A stretch of DNA of 64,000 nucleotides from the NCBI RefSeq assembly GCF_000812665.2, contig NZ_CP014327.1, forward strand, positions 3,563,501 through 3,627,500. The letters run 5' to 3'. Both the position numbers and the translations under genes were made by a program. Positions 20,736 through 29,919 of the stretch are shown piece after piece. The DNA is from Falsihalocynthiibacter arcticus. Lineage in GTDB: Bacteria; Pseudomonadota; Alphaproteobacteria; Rhodobacterales; Rhodobacteraceae. Numbering within the stretch: the stretch's first letter is position 1; each line of letters opens with the position of its first letter. Under the pieces are notes generated by a model, which was given only the letters and a program-made list of their open reading frames with translations, made no database searches and was not told where the DNA came from.

Positions 20736-20824
20736 AGAGAAACTCCCTCCAAATTTATGAAGGGACGGAATCGCATATTAACCACCCAAGGGGAATGTGG
20801 GGTCAAACCAACGGTTACCCATAA

Positions 20825-21101
20825 CCGGCACTGGAAGATTTCGGCCGTGATATCCGAACGCCAATGCAGCATTCATTTGGTGAATGTATTGGTTGAGGAT
20901 GAATCTAAACGAAGCTGCTAAAGTTTGGCCCAGATCGATGGCTTCCCGAAAGCTCAAACCCTCGAGTTATTTGTGCCCTTGCCGGTTCTTCAAAGTCTTC
21001 TGATATTCCCCCATCTATAATCGGGTCAATCCGCAGAATATCATGCCGATGACGCCGTTTTTCAAACGACACGACAATGACGATTTTCTATGACACCCCT
21101 A
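20825..21101. repeat. 277-bp dispersed repeat, copy A
   Basis: Runs from CCGGCACTGGAAGATTTC to CTATGACACCCCT. A second copy of the same length is at 23428-23704 with scattered substitutions and no net length change. It encodes no complete gene; two minus-strand frames stay open for tens of codons, which may be a protein relic. It lies between the IS66 and the nuclease-like gene. Confidence 0.8.
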
Positions 21102-21317
21102 CCAGTGGCAACGGGATCTTGGGATGGAATGCGCACTCGACTGTTCGTTTCGAAAGATGATTAGCCGTTCCGGTTTACGGTGCGTTTGCATGATTTACCT
21201 CAGAGTGCGGTTCAACACGCTTTGATCTGCATGTAGCCTTGTTCTTGCCAATTTTTTAATTCAAACAATAACTCACCAGAAATCGGCGATGTTTACCACG
21301 ACAAAAGGCTTCGAAAA

Positions 21318-21830
21318 ATGATTGTACGCATAAGAAATTTCCTCCTGTGGATGGTCATTGTTGTCGGTTTGGCTCTCATCTCCTGGGCAGGCTATGTTGG
21401 TTACAATCAAGGGCCATTTTTAGCCCCAATTACAGAGAAAAAGACAACGGGTGCTCGCCAAATATCCGCCCATCCGAACCTTTCGCGTGTCATTGATGCA
21501 GATACAATTGTCGTTGGAGAAATTCATGTGCGCTTGGATGGCATATCAGCTCCAGAACGTGGCCATAAAGCTTACACCAAAGGGAAGTGGTTTGTTGCTG
21601 ACTTAATGCATAAAGCCACCGATGTGATTTGCGATCTTGAGGGACGAAAGACTTATGATCGCGAAGTCGGAGCCTGCTATTTCATCATGGAAGATGGGCA
21701 ACGGATTGATCCGCAAGCAGAAGTCGTGAAGGCTGGGTTTGCACGAGATTGCCCTCGGTATTCCGGAGGGCGTTATCAAAACCTTGAAACGCCTGAAAGC
21801 CGAGCATTACCTTTCCCAAAGTACTGTTAA
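21318..21830 (+). CDS. Membrane-anchored staphylococcal-nuclease-like protein (170 aa)
   Basis: An N-terminal membrane segment (LLWMVIVVGLALISWAGY) is followed by an SNase (thermonuclease) fold. Conserved parts visible are VIDADTIVV (metal Asp), Arg in HVRLDGISAPE with the catalytic Glu, and Arg in YDREVGACYF. The usual Asp of the GIDAPE motif is Ser here, so one metal ligand is missing and activity is uncertain. The product would face the periplasm. A decayed paralog with the same upstream region lies at 37908-40710, split by IS21. The next gene, on the opposite strand, overlaps or nearly touches its 3' end. Confidence 0.75.
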   Translation: MIVRIRNFLLWMVIVVGLALISWAGYVGYNQGPFLAPITEKKTTGARQISAHPNLSRVIDADTIVVGEIHVRLDGISAPERGHKAYTKGKWFVADLMHKATDVICDLEGRKTYDREVGACYFIMEDGQRIDPQAEVVKAGFARDCPRYSGGRYQNLETPESRALPFPKYC

Positions 21831-21998
21831 AGATAATGACATTTCACAGAGGATCATACTGATCGATCCGCCCGCCTCCAGAGCTTCGAGAAGCTTTCTC
21901 AACTGAGATGCTGGAGTAACTGCGCCAGTTACATCGTCAAGGCAGTATTTGGCTGCAAGATCCTGGTAATTGGTTGAAAACACAATGGGTCCATTCAA
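21807..21998 (-). CDS. Possible small coupled ORF (63 aa)
   Basis: Begins with TTG overlapping the stop of the 382-aa membrane protein and ends inside the 3' end of the SNase-like gene. The composition is protein-like, but the weak start and convergent overlap make it doubtful. No family is recognised. Confidence 0.25.
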   Translation of the reverse strand: MNGPIVFSTNYQDLAAKYCLDDVTGAVTPASQLRKLLEALEAGGSISMILCEMSLSLTVLWER

Positions 21999-23143
21999 AA
22001 ATTGCTTTGAAATGTCTTGTCAACAAAATGTGGCAGCTCATCGCTCTTAGGTGCCCAAATTAGTATCGGCTCAACATCAAGTGGGATTTTGAACTCATCG
22101 CGTAAAGATTGAAACACAAAGCAGTTAAAGGGGAATTTGTCTTCCCCCCGAGCGCCAAAGTGGTACCTATCTCTTACTTTAACATATGCACAGTTTTCGA
22201 TCACACCAATTTCATTCACCCTTTTAAAACTAATACTTGGATCTTTTTTTACCGCGTTTATTATTCTATCTTTTTCAACACCGCTTGGAATTACGGTTCC
22301 TTTTATGTTTTCGTATTTATTGAGAATTTTCTGCGAAATGGTCGCCACAGGTACTGTATCGCCCAAAATACTGTATGCTTTTCTGAACTCGTTAGCCGCA
22401 TCCTCTCCAAGAACCAACATTTGAGCGTAAGTGGCATTCAATTTCTCTGTTTGAAAGGGGCTTAACTCTTTCTGGTGTTTTTCAAGTAGGCTTTCAGAAA
22501 GGGTTTTGACGTCTTGTTTTGGTTCTTCATTTAGAGACCGGAGAAACTCCGTTTGGTATTCTACTGGTAGCTTTTGAACCGCGCGCCAGTGTTTTTCGGC
22601 GTCAGAATTATACTCGATTACTGTTGATGCTATCGGGAAGCTGTTGATTTCAGGTCGTGGTTTCGAATGTTCTGGAATAGGCATCATCTTTGAATTCGTA
22701 GACATGGTCATAATTTGATTTTGGTTTTTTATCGGTGGGCCAACAACCATCGGTTGCTGAATATGGGGTTCGACAGATTCTTTTTTGATTTCTGAGTTTG
22801 CATAGATCAAAACCGCAAACCATGGGATCATATTAAATCCGATAGTTACAGAATTGACACCAATTGCATACGAAAAGGAGGGTGAAGTGGGTTCAGAAAG
22901 AGTTAAACCGACCAAAACTAAGCCACCTACTGCTTGGAGCATAAGAACAGTGAATGCGGTAATCCTTATGGATTTTTGATTACCTTGAAAGGCGAAGTAA
23001 GCTACAAGAAACCACAGAACCGCCGTCACGCTTATTGGGCCTGGTTCCAAGCCCGAAATATTGCGTGAAATGCCGGTGAAAACCATTATGACAAACACCC
23101 AAACAACAGAAAATACGGCTAAGCCCCAATAGCGTTTATTCAT
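21995..23143 (-). CDS. Four-TM membrane protein with a soluble C-terminal domain (382 aa)
   Basis: Residues about 1-125 carry four hydrophobic segments (for example LAVFSVVWVFVIMVF, VTAVLWFLVAYFAF and FTVLMLQAVGGLVLVG). A Pro/Met/Gln-rich linker follows, then a charged cytoplasmic domain of about 220 residues. No family is recognised. AT-rich codon use differs from the metabolic genes further right, consistent with horizontal transfer. It is convergent with the SNase-like gene and lies between two repeat copies, so both may have arrived together. A defence or toxin role is only a guess from context. Confidence 0.6.
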   Translation of the reverse strand: MNKRYWGLAVFSVVWVFVIMVFTGISRNISGLEPGPISVTAVLWFLVAYFAFQGNQKSIRITAFTVLMLQAVGGLVLVGLTLSEPTSPSFSYAIGVNSVTIGFNMIPWFAVLIYANSEIKKESVEPHIQQPMVVGPPIKNQNQIMTMSTNSKMMPIPEHSKPRPEINSFPIASTVIEYNSDAEKHWRAVQKLPVEYQTEFLRSLNEEPKQDVKTLSESLLEKHQKELSPFQTEKLNATYAQMLVLGEDAANEFRKAYSILGDTVPVATISQKILNKYENIKGTVIPSGVEKDRIINAVKKDPSISFKRVNEIGVIENCAYVKVRDRYHFGARGEDKFPFNCFVFQSLRDEFKIPLDVEPILIWAPKSDELPHFVDKTFQSNF

Positions 23144-23325
23144 CGTGTAACCTTTAAACTATAATATTTCCAAATTCACTTTTCAGCCATTGAGATATCA
23201 TGCGTGTGGTATTCACGCTGGCTTCGGATACTTAATTTTGCACCCAAAGTGTGGCCCTCTTAAGGCAGTTGCTTTCCATTTTTAGCCAATATCCTTTGAA
23301 TTTTTTCCAATCGGTTGAAACATAC

Positions 23326-23364
23326 TTCCTCTTGAGCAGCCCCACTTGAGTGGCTCAAGAGGAA
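23326..23364. repeat. Perfect 12-bp inverted repeat in a dispersed repeat
   Basis: TTCCTCTTGAGC (23326-23337) and GCTCAAGAGGAA (23353-23364) can form a hairpin. The surrounding 90 bases recur in degenerate form at 26133-26218, where the stem is partly lost. Function is unknown; it is not followed by a T run, so a simple terminator is unlikely. Confidence 0.6.
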
Positions 23365-23427
23365 AGTTGGTGCATGATTGGCCTTTGCTCCACTGGAATG
23401 ATGGCCTCTGGCGCTGGCGGGAGATAT

Positions 23428-23704
23428 CCGGCACTGGAAGATTTCGGCCGTGATAACCGAATGCCAATGCAGCATTCATTTGGTGAATGTATTGGTTGAG
23501 TATGAATCTAAATGAAGCTGCTAAAGTTTGGCCCAGATCGATAGCTTTTCGAAAGCTCAAACCCTCAAGTTATTTGTGCCCTTGCCGGTTCTTCAAAGTC
23601 TTCTGATATTCCCCCATCTATAATCGGCTCAATCTGCAGAATATCATGCCGATGGCGCCGTTTTTCAAACAACACGACTATGACGCTTTTCTATGACACC
23701 CCTA
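23428..23704. repeat. 277-bp dispersed repeat, copy B
   Basis: Same length and order as copy A at 20825-21101 (CCGGCACTGGAAGATTTC to CTATGACACCCCT). It flanks the SNase-like and membrane-protein genes on the right, so the pair at 21318-23143 sits between direct copies. After the repeat, 23705-24082 holds no gene that I can support. Confidence 0.8.
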
Positions 23705-24082
23705 TCTACCTTGACCAAGGACTTGGCAGCTGAACACAAGCAGAGCGAGACGCCCCGCGGTTTGATGTAACCGACGAACATGAAGGTCAAGCAAAGACGC
23801 TGGCCAAAATGACCTTTGGAATACGGAACCGCCAGCACAACAACATTGAGACGCCAATATGGGTGTCCCGGTAAAACCATTTACCGCACCATACCAGGTG
23901 CGGCAAATGGCGACGGCGCTTGACGGTGGGGGATAGTAAAATGCAAACCAGAGTGACAAAGTCACTGCGCACTCTGCCTTTTTATTACCTCCCTATCGTG
24001 CAATTCTTTCGAAGAAAGCGATTAAATGCGGCTATCAACGCATCTAAAATAGCAGTTCCAACCAAACAAAAAGTGGTCTTCG

Positions 24083-24598
24083 CTATGCTTCCGATAGGTA
24101 TTGCCGATATTTTGATCTAAAATCGGCCAACCGTTCGAATGCCTGAAGGGCGCAGACATTGGTTTCGTCGATAGGCAGTTTCGCGCTTCCGTCCGAGAGC
24201 GCTTCCTCAATTACGTCCCATGGTAAAACCTCGCGCATTAACCGACCGTGTGGATTTCCGTCCTTTGGGTTGATCAAGGTCGCTCGGATTGCAGCATTTT
24301 CTGCGGCTTCCAATAGAGAAGGAGAAACGCCAGATACCTCAGCGAGCCAGAACATCATCGGACTACATTTCAATCGGTTCCAAACATGCTTGGCTGGTAA
24401 GCCTGCAGGGTCTATTCCCTTTTCGAGCGCCTTAGCATCTTGGAAGAACATCCAGCCAAGCCAATGCTCGCGCTGAGATCTATACCATTTGCCATGAAAC
24501 CCAGTTCCGATCTGTATTTTCTGCTCAAGAGCCGTTGTTCTTGGAGGAGCAGGCTCAAAACAAGCAATAAACTGTTTTAGACTGCATTGAGTTATCAT
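24083..24598 (-). CDS. Unknown protein, tandem paralog 1 (171 aa)
   Basis: Paralog of the gene at 24675-25190; most residues are identical, including FIACFEPAPPRTTALEQKI and LPWDVIEEAL. I start at the MITQ methionine shared by both copies. It is a soluble protein rich in Trp and charged residues, with no motif known to me. The duplicated unit is about 600 bp and includes upstream sequence. Divergence between copies is spread evenly, so the duplication is not recent. Function unknown. Confidence 0.6.
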   Translation of the reverse strand: MITQCSLKQFIACFEPAPPRTTALEQKIQIGTGFHGKWYRSQREHWLGWMFFQDAKALEKGIDPAGLPAKHVWNRLKCSPMMFWLAEVSGVSPSLLEAAENAAIRATLINPKDGNPHGRLMREVLPWDVIEEALSDGSAKLPIDETNVCALQAFERLADFRSKYRQYLSEA

Positions 24599-24674
24599 TT
24601 TTTTATCTTTCCATTTTTCAACCAATTATCGGCGCACCGAAAGCAGCAGTTCAACCAAACAAAAATGGCCTTCG

Positions 24675-25190
24675 CTATGCATCCGGAAGGTATTGCCGAA
24701 ATTCTGATCTTAAACTCGCCAATCGTTCAAATGCCTGAAGGGCAAAGTAATCGGTTTCGTCGATAGGGAGTTTGGCCACCCCAGCAAAGAGCGCGTCGTC
24801 TATTACGCCCCATGGCAAGACTTCTCGCATCAACCGACCGTGCGGATTGCCGTCCTTTGGGTTAATCAAAGTCGCTCGGATTGCAGCATCTTCTGCGGCA
24901 TCCAAGAGTGAAGAGGAAACGCCAGATGCTTCTGCGAGCCAAAACATCGACGGACTACATTTCAATCGGTTCCAGACAGGCTTGGCTGGTAAGACTCCGG
25001 GGTCTTTTCCCTTTTCGTGCGCCTTAGCATCTTGGTAAAACATCCAACCAAGCCAATGCTCGCGCTGAGATCGATACCATTTGCCGTGGTACCCAGTTCC
25101 GATCTTTATTTTCTGCTCAAGAGCTGTTGTTCTTGGAGGAGCAGGCTCGAAACAAGCAATAAACTGTTTTAGATCGGATTGAGTTATCAT
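24675..25190 (-). CDS. Unknown protein, tandem paralog 2 (171 aa)
   Basis: Upstream copy of the tandem pair, starting at MITQ (24-base spacing from a GGAAAG stretch). Conserved with copy 1: WYRSQREHWLGWMF, WNRLKCSP.MFWLAE and NPKDGNPHGRLMREVLPW. Both frames are intact, which argues for selection on both copies. No family is recognised. The position, inside a defence-like island, is the only hint of role. Confidence 0.6.
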   Translation of the reverse strand: MITQSDLKQFIACFEPAPPRTTALEQKIKIGTGYHGKWYRSQREHWLGWMFYQDAKAHEKGKDPGVLPAKPVWNRLKCSPSMFWLAEASGVSSSLLDAAEDAAIRATLINPKDGNPHGRLMREVLPWGVIDDALFAGVAKLPIDETDYFALQAFERLASLRSEFRQYLPDA

Positions 25191-25329
25191 TCTTTCGAAC
25201 TTTCCATTTTTCAGCCACTTGACCGTGCTTATTAACAAAATGTGTCAATTTTCTGCCCGATTTCAATGAGGTAGAATTGGTTGTGCTGTATGCAATTTCT
25301 ATTCTTCAAGCTAACGCACAATACGGGAG

Positions 25330-25600
25330 GTCTTGTTCAGTCTGGAGTAACCATGCCCCATAGAGGTGCTGTGAAACTGGGGGCTTATTTTACAGCGGAG
25401 AGCTATACCCAGAAGTTGGTGATGGCATGATCAGGCTCCGCTTTTCAACTGCCTTACCCCTTCCCTGGTTTCAACCCTTCTCATAATTTCGGGCTTACGG
25501 TTTGAGACATTTTATCTGCGCGGACATCATCAGTTTGAACGCCATGGCGAGGCTGATTTTTTCACCAGTTTGCTGAGCCGACGTGACGGCCCTTAGCTGC
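25330..25600 (-). pseudogene. IS256-type transposase C-terminal remnant
   Basis: On the minus strand, TSAQQTGEKISLAMAFKLMM followed by SAQ matches the C-terminal end of one IS256-like transposase group as I remember it. After that come stops (at about 25495 and 25470) and frame changes. Only the tail of the gene and sequence beyond it are left. The family call is moderate. Confidence 0.45.
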
Positions 25601-25660
25601 CATAATTGAAACAATATTGGGGCGCACAATACAATGCACCAAATTTTAGGAATTTTACAA

Positions 25661-26086
25661 ATGACGTTTTCAAATCATATTGAACGACACACGGTGAAGG
25701 CGAAAGGTATCTGCAAAAGTATCGCAAAAAAAATCGGGTTCCTGATTATGATTTTTGCTATCGGCCTCGTTTTCAAGGCGATTTCCGCTGCATCACCAGA
25801 TTACGCATTGCGACATGTGGAGGGCGGACCAACGTTTACCTGTCTCGAAGACGCAGAAGCAGCCAGTGGTGCTTTCGTGATTTACAATTACCATCTCGAG
25901 AACAATTCCAAGGCGACGGCTATATTGGCTGAGCAAGAGGTAGATGTGCAGCGCAATATTGAATTCCATCTTGCACACCTTTCGGCGACAACAACTCGGT
26001 CCGAATTTCTCAGTGAGACCGCCGACTCTATCGACGCGAGGGAAGCCGTTTTTTACAAAAAATTCTTGGCAGATTGCCGTCTGTGA
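25661..26086 (+). CDS. Small exported or membrane-anchored protein, unknown (141 aa)
   Basis: I start at the internal ATG 25661 because AGGA lies nine bases upstream. An N-terminal basic stretch is followed by one hydrophobic segment (IGFLIMIFAIGLVFKAI), then a charged domain of about 95 residues with two cysteines (CLED and DCRL). It is probably anchored with its C-terminus in the periplasm. Not recognised. Repeats and IS debris lie on both sides. Confidence 0.5.
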   Translation: MTFSNHIERHTVKAKGICKSIAKKIGFLIMIFAIGLVFKAISAASPDYALRHVEGGPTFTCLEDAEAASGAFVIYNYHLENNSKATAILAEQEVDVQRNIEFHLAHLSATTTRSEFLSETADSIDAREAVFYKKFLADCRL

Positions 26087-26132
26087 AACAACGAGGTTTT
26101 TAGCTACGATGGGGTTTTATTTAGACTTTCCA

Positions 26133-26345
26133 TCTTGAGCAGCTTCACTTGAGTGGTCCACGTTGAAAGTTAGTGCATGACTGGACTTTAGTTCACCTGA
26201 ATGATGGCCTCTGGTGTTGCGGTTGCCGGAACTGCGAAAGCTTTCGTTGATACAGCAGAGCTTGGTTACAAGGTGCTATCCTCTCAGCCGAGCCGCTTTG
26301 TCGGACGTCAAATCGGCTCGGCTCGTATCAGAAGTTTGATTACTT
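26133..26345. repeat. Chimeric remnant: hairpin repeat joined to a copied gene 3' end
   Basis: Bases 26133-26218 match 23325-23417 (the hairpin repeat, degenerate). Bases 26219-26340 match 18170-18289, the last 120 bases of the 525-aa membrane protein gene, including GCGAAAGCTTTCGT.GATACA. A second copy of that gene once ended here and has been deleted except for its tail. The following 175 bases to 26519 hold the promoter region of the RecQ-like gene. Confidence 0.75.
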
Positions 26346-26519
26346 TGTGTCTCTATTGAAACCTAACTCTCGAAAGGCTTGTTGCAGACGCAAGTAATTG
26401 ATAATGAAGTTAATAATCATAATAACTCAATTTAAAACGCCCTTATCGATTTCCACATCTAATCAGTTGTTGAACCGGATTAGTTTTGTACAATATAACC
26501 GCGCCGAAGGCACGCTACT

Positions 26520-29500
26520 ATGATAGTTAATTCAGTTTCAACCCGTAGCAAACAGATCCAATTTCGCGCAGGGTACTTTTCAGGTGATATGCTGTTCGAT
26601 GTCGGCGGATTCGAAACAGCTTCTTCCTATGTTCCGGATTTCGTTTCTTCCACATTTAACATTCTTACTCGGGGCGCCCCAACAATACCGTCTGAAACGC
26701 TTCAAAACTCATTGGGGTTTGACAGGGAATCCCTTAGCAAAGAGCAACTTGTCCTGATCGGGGGAAAGGCCCCAGATTGGTCTCAGACGATCAAGGGCAA
26801 CAACGAAGGGTACAACCCAGCCAAGGAGTTCTTCGAAGATATTCTTCCCCATGAACTTGGTGATTTTGCTTTTGTGCAATGCCTAATAGTTCCTGAGTAT
26901 CCATTGTTCGCGATGCTAAATGCACCCGCTTCACTCATAGGAGGGAGCAATCGCGAGTTGGTCGACTTCTATTTGCCTCAGGCTAATCTTGTAATTGAGA
27001 TAGACGGTGGGCAACACGGGGCGCCAGAACAGGCCGCGAAGGACAGAGCTCGGGACCGTTTCTTGGCAGAGAGAAGCATTGCCACCTTGCGACTTCGGAC
27101 TGAGGATATGCGCGCCAAGAACAAGGCATTCAAAAACTTCATGAGTACATTTCGAGAGCATTGTGAACAAAGCTCACAGCTCCCGCCATATCGTATATTT
27201 CACAAGTCAGGCGCGGCGGACGCTCCCTCGTTGCGTTTTGAATTGACGGCATCAATTCGCTTACAGATAGCTGTTATGCTGGCTATTTCATGTGCTCAAA
27301 TCAACTTAACTGAAAAAACTTGGCACCTTGATGTAAGGCAAGACTTCGTCAGTGACCCAGATCGGGATTGGGTGGGTGCCGCACTATCCGAGCTATTCGG
27401 CTATTTCGATCTCTTTGCACGCCTTTCAGGTTCCGTTTTCTCCGAACCAAAAATCGAGTTGAACGACGGCGGCTTAATTTTCGATATAGCTTTGTTCTCC
27501 CGCGTTGATGACAGAACGAACCTCGCTCAACAGATCACGGTTCGCACGGCACCTGTTCAAGATTGTCCAGACGGGCATGGCGGATACTTGCCATATTTCG
27601 GAGTATCCAATCTCCCAACACGAGATTGTACCGACACCGATATTGCTCCAAAAGAGAGTGACCTCGTTGAACTCAATAGAAAAATCTTCGGCCATTTAGA
27701 CTTTCGCCCAGGACAAGTGAACTTAATCTTAAACGCTATTGCAGGACAGAGCACACTTGGACTGATGCCCACCGGTGGAGGTAAATCACTCTGCTTCCAA
27801 ATTCCCGCTATTCTGCGCAAAGGTACGACAATAGTGGTTGTCCCAATCAAAGCCCTTGGTCGAGACCACTGCGCCGAACTAATCCAAGCTGGATTTAGTG
27901 GAAGAGTCGTAAACATAGACAGCGACATGCCTGCTAAACAGCGAAGCGCTGTAATCGAAAGAATGGAACGTGGCGAATTTAGATTTGTCTTTGTATCTCC
28001 GGAAAGGTTTCAGACAGAGGCTTTCCGCGATAGTGTCAAGGTTCTCGACAATGTTCGCGGGCTTAGAATGTTCGTCATCGACGAAATTCACTGCTTGAGC
28101 GAATGGGGCCACGATTTCCGCCCCTCTTACATAACCTTGGCGGGAAGCCTTAGACGACTTTCCCCTGAAGCCCCCGTCATGGGCCTAACCGCAACGGCAA
28201 GCGTAAATGTCCTGAGAGACATTCAAAGCGAATTGCATATCTCGGACGAAATGGTCGCCTACGAGATGCATCGAAGCCGTTCCGAGCTAAATTTCGACAT
28301 CCAGAAGCGGCGAAGTGACCCTCAGGCAATGTGTCAACAAATTCAGGAAATCCAAAAGAAGAGTGATGGCAAAGAATTTCCACCTACACATATTTTCTCA
28401 CGTTACGTGAACGGAAAGAACGGAATTTTGGAATGTGCCCAAGCATTAGCTAAGGCCTTTCCAACTCTTCGCATCGGTCTCTTTTCTGGTAGTAAACCAA
28501 ATAAAATTGACATTTCAACTGCTTCAAAGTGGATGCGAGACGATAATCTGCCACATCCCGAAACATATGAGGACTACAAGAAGACAGTGCAGGCCTCTTG
28601 GAAACACCGTCAACTCGATGTCATAGTGACCACGAAGGCCTTTGGAATGGGTGTAAACAAGCCAGATGTCCGACACACCTTTCATGCGGGCATGCCAAGC
28701 TCAATGGAAGCGTTTTATCAAGAAGCAGGACGCGCAGGGCGGGATCGAGAACCGGCTTTTTGCCATTTACTTTTCGTCCCCGAAAGGGATCCCCCAGAAG
28801 ATATTTGGTCATCGCTCGAAAAAGATAATTCCCCAGATGCTTTAGACGGGATTCTCAACCAAAGCCCCCAACAAGCCCACGGTGACCTCCGCAACCAGCT
28901 ATGGTTTCACAACCAAGGAAATATTGGGTTGAGTGAAGAGCTGGCCCTTGTTGGGAAACTGCACGAAATCATCCGACACTTCAACCAAGACGGCATAGTG
29001 CTTGAACGTTTCAAGCTTGGAACCGCATCCATGACCGGACAGCGTCTTCAGGTCTGCCTGCTCCGATTGTATCAAATGGGCCTCATTGAACCATGGAGTG
29101 TAGTCGACTGGGGCCGTGACGATGGAGGGATACAAAGTGTTTATGTTCGACGTACCAACATAAAATTTGAACCCTCTTGCACCATAGTTCTTGCGAGGAT
29201 GCAGGCGGTCGTTGGTTTGGGTGCCGCAACAGAAGACATGCGAGCGATTGAGGCTTTGAGGGGTCAAAACACCGATTGGAAGGCACTTTCCAAACACCTC
29301 CTTTCCTGGATTCGAAAGACGCAGACGCTGAGTCGCCTCCAGTCGACATGGAACCTTTACCGTGAATGCGCAGACTTCACTCCAGAAGATGCCGACGCAT
29401 TTCGTGATCGCTTAGAAGCCTTTTTCAAGGTGGACAACGATGCTTTCAGCCTTTCAGCACTCAAGGATTTGTCTATCGAAGATGCGACGAAATCTATCTG

Positions 29501-29912
29501 TCAGTTACTAATTGCACCAGGCAGCTTGGAACTTAAAGAACCAGCGGCAATAGGCCGCCTTTCAGCCCAACTTTCACGACAGCTTGAGGGGACGAATGAA
29601 AGCCCCGGTCTGAACCTTGCAGCAGCATCATTAAATATTGTGGGCGAAGGCCTGTTGGTCGGAGATGCGGGTAAACGATTGGAAAACGCTCTTCCAAATG
29701 GAGTGTTATCATTTTGGAATGGGTCTGGGCGATCTCTACTTAATCTGTTGGCATCCGGAAGCTCTTCCTCCCAAGAACTAATAGGAGAGTTACTTGTCGC
29801 GGACAGCCCGGAGACCGAAGAACTTATAAATATTTATGATGACCTTCCGGCTCAAGCCGTGGAGAAAGAACTATATATCAGATTGGCCGACAAACTGGCT
29901 GCAATAATATGA
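26520..29912 (+). CDS. DUF559 nuclease / RecQ-like helicase fusion (1130 aa)
   Basis: Residues about 146-215 form a DUF559/Vsr-like endonuclease domain (VDFYLPQANLVIEIDGGQH) with the E-x-D and Q-x-H signature. From about 395 follows a superfamily 2 helicase of RecQ type: Walker A MPTGGGKSLCF near 416, DEIHCLSEWGHDFRPSY near 521 (DEIH in place of RecQ DEAH), GLTATA, and motifs V-VI with FGMGVNKPD and QEAGRAGRDRE. The C-terminal 350 residues match no RQC or HRDC domain that I can see. Nuclease plus helicase in a defence island suggests DNA unwinding and cutting of foreign DNA. It is followed at seven bases by a coiled-coil gene. Confidence 0.8.
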   Translation: MIVNSVSTRSKQIQFRAGYFSGDMLFDVGGFETASSYVPDFVSSTFNILTRGAPTIPSETLQNSLGFDRESLSKEQLVLIGGKAPDWSQTIKGNNEGYNPAKEFFEDILPHELGDFAFVQCLIVPEYPLFAMLNAPASLIGGSNRELVDFYLPQANLVIEIDGGQHGAPEQAAKDRARDRFLAERSIATLRLRTEDMRAKNKAFKNFMSTFREHCEQSSQLPPYRIFHKSGAADAPSLRFELTASIRLQIAVMLAISCAQINLTEKTWHLDVRQDFVSDPDRDWVGAALSELFGYFDLFARLSGSVFSEPKIELNDGGLIFDIALFSRVDDRTNLAQQITVRTAPVQDCPDGHGGYLPYFGVSNLPTRDCTDTDIAPKESDLVELNRKIFGHLDFRPGQVNLILNAIAGQSTLGLMPTGGGKSLCFQIPAILRKGTTIVVVPIKALGRDHCAELIQAGFSGRVVNIDSDMPAKQRSAVIERMERGEFRFVFVSPERFQTEAFRDSVKVLDNVRGLRMFVIDEIHCLSEWGHDFRPSYITLAGSLRRLSPEAPVMGLTATASVNVLRDIQSELHISDEMVAYEMHRSRSELNFDIQKRRSDPQAMCQQIQEIQKKSDGKEFPPTHIFSRYVNGKNGILECAQALAKAFPTLRIGLFSGSKPNKIDISTASKWMRDDNLPHPETYEDYKKTVQASWKHRQLDVIVTTKAFGMGVNKPDVRHTFHAGMPSSMEAFYQEAGRAGRDREPAFCHLLFVPERDPPEDIWSSLEKDNSPDALDGILNQSPQQAHGDLRNQLWFHNQGNIGLSEELALVGKLHEIIRHFNQDGIVLERFKLGTASMTGQRLQVCLLRLYQMGLIEPWSVVDWGRDDGGIQSVYVRRTNIKFEPSCTIVLARMQAVVGLGAATEDMRAIEALRGQNTDWKALSKHLLSWIRKTQTLSRLQSTWNLYRECADFTPEDADAFRDRLEAFFKVDNDAFSLSALKDLSIEDATKSICQLLIAPGSLELKEPAAIGRLSAQLSRQLEGTNESPGLNLAAASLNIVGEGLLVGDAGKRLENALPNGVLSFWNGSGRSLLNLLASGSSSSQELIGELLVADSPETEELINIYDDLPAQAVEKELYIRLADKLAAII

Positions 29913-29919
29913 GGCAGAC

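Larger units (their letters stand above)
18354..20818 (-). mobile_element. IS66-family element (2465 bp) with 8-bp target duplication
   Basis: Inverted ends GTAAGCGCTGCTTTGGTCCC (left) and GTAACCGTTGGTTTGACCCC (right, reverse complement) enclose tnpA, tnpB and tnpC on the minus strand. The direct repeat CCATAACC lies at 18346-18353 and 20819-20826, the 8 bp expected for IS66. Removing the element restores continuity between the solo IS3 end and the 277-bp repeat that follows. The insertion therefore postdates those structures and seems intact. Confidence 0.93.

Noticed and set aside
23693-23875. Small gene starting at ATGACACCCC after repeat copy B
   Set aside because: The frame closes after 25 codons; the longer protein-like stretch needs a frame change.
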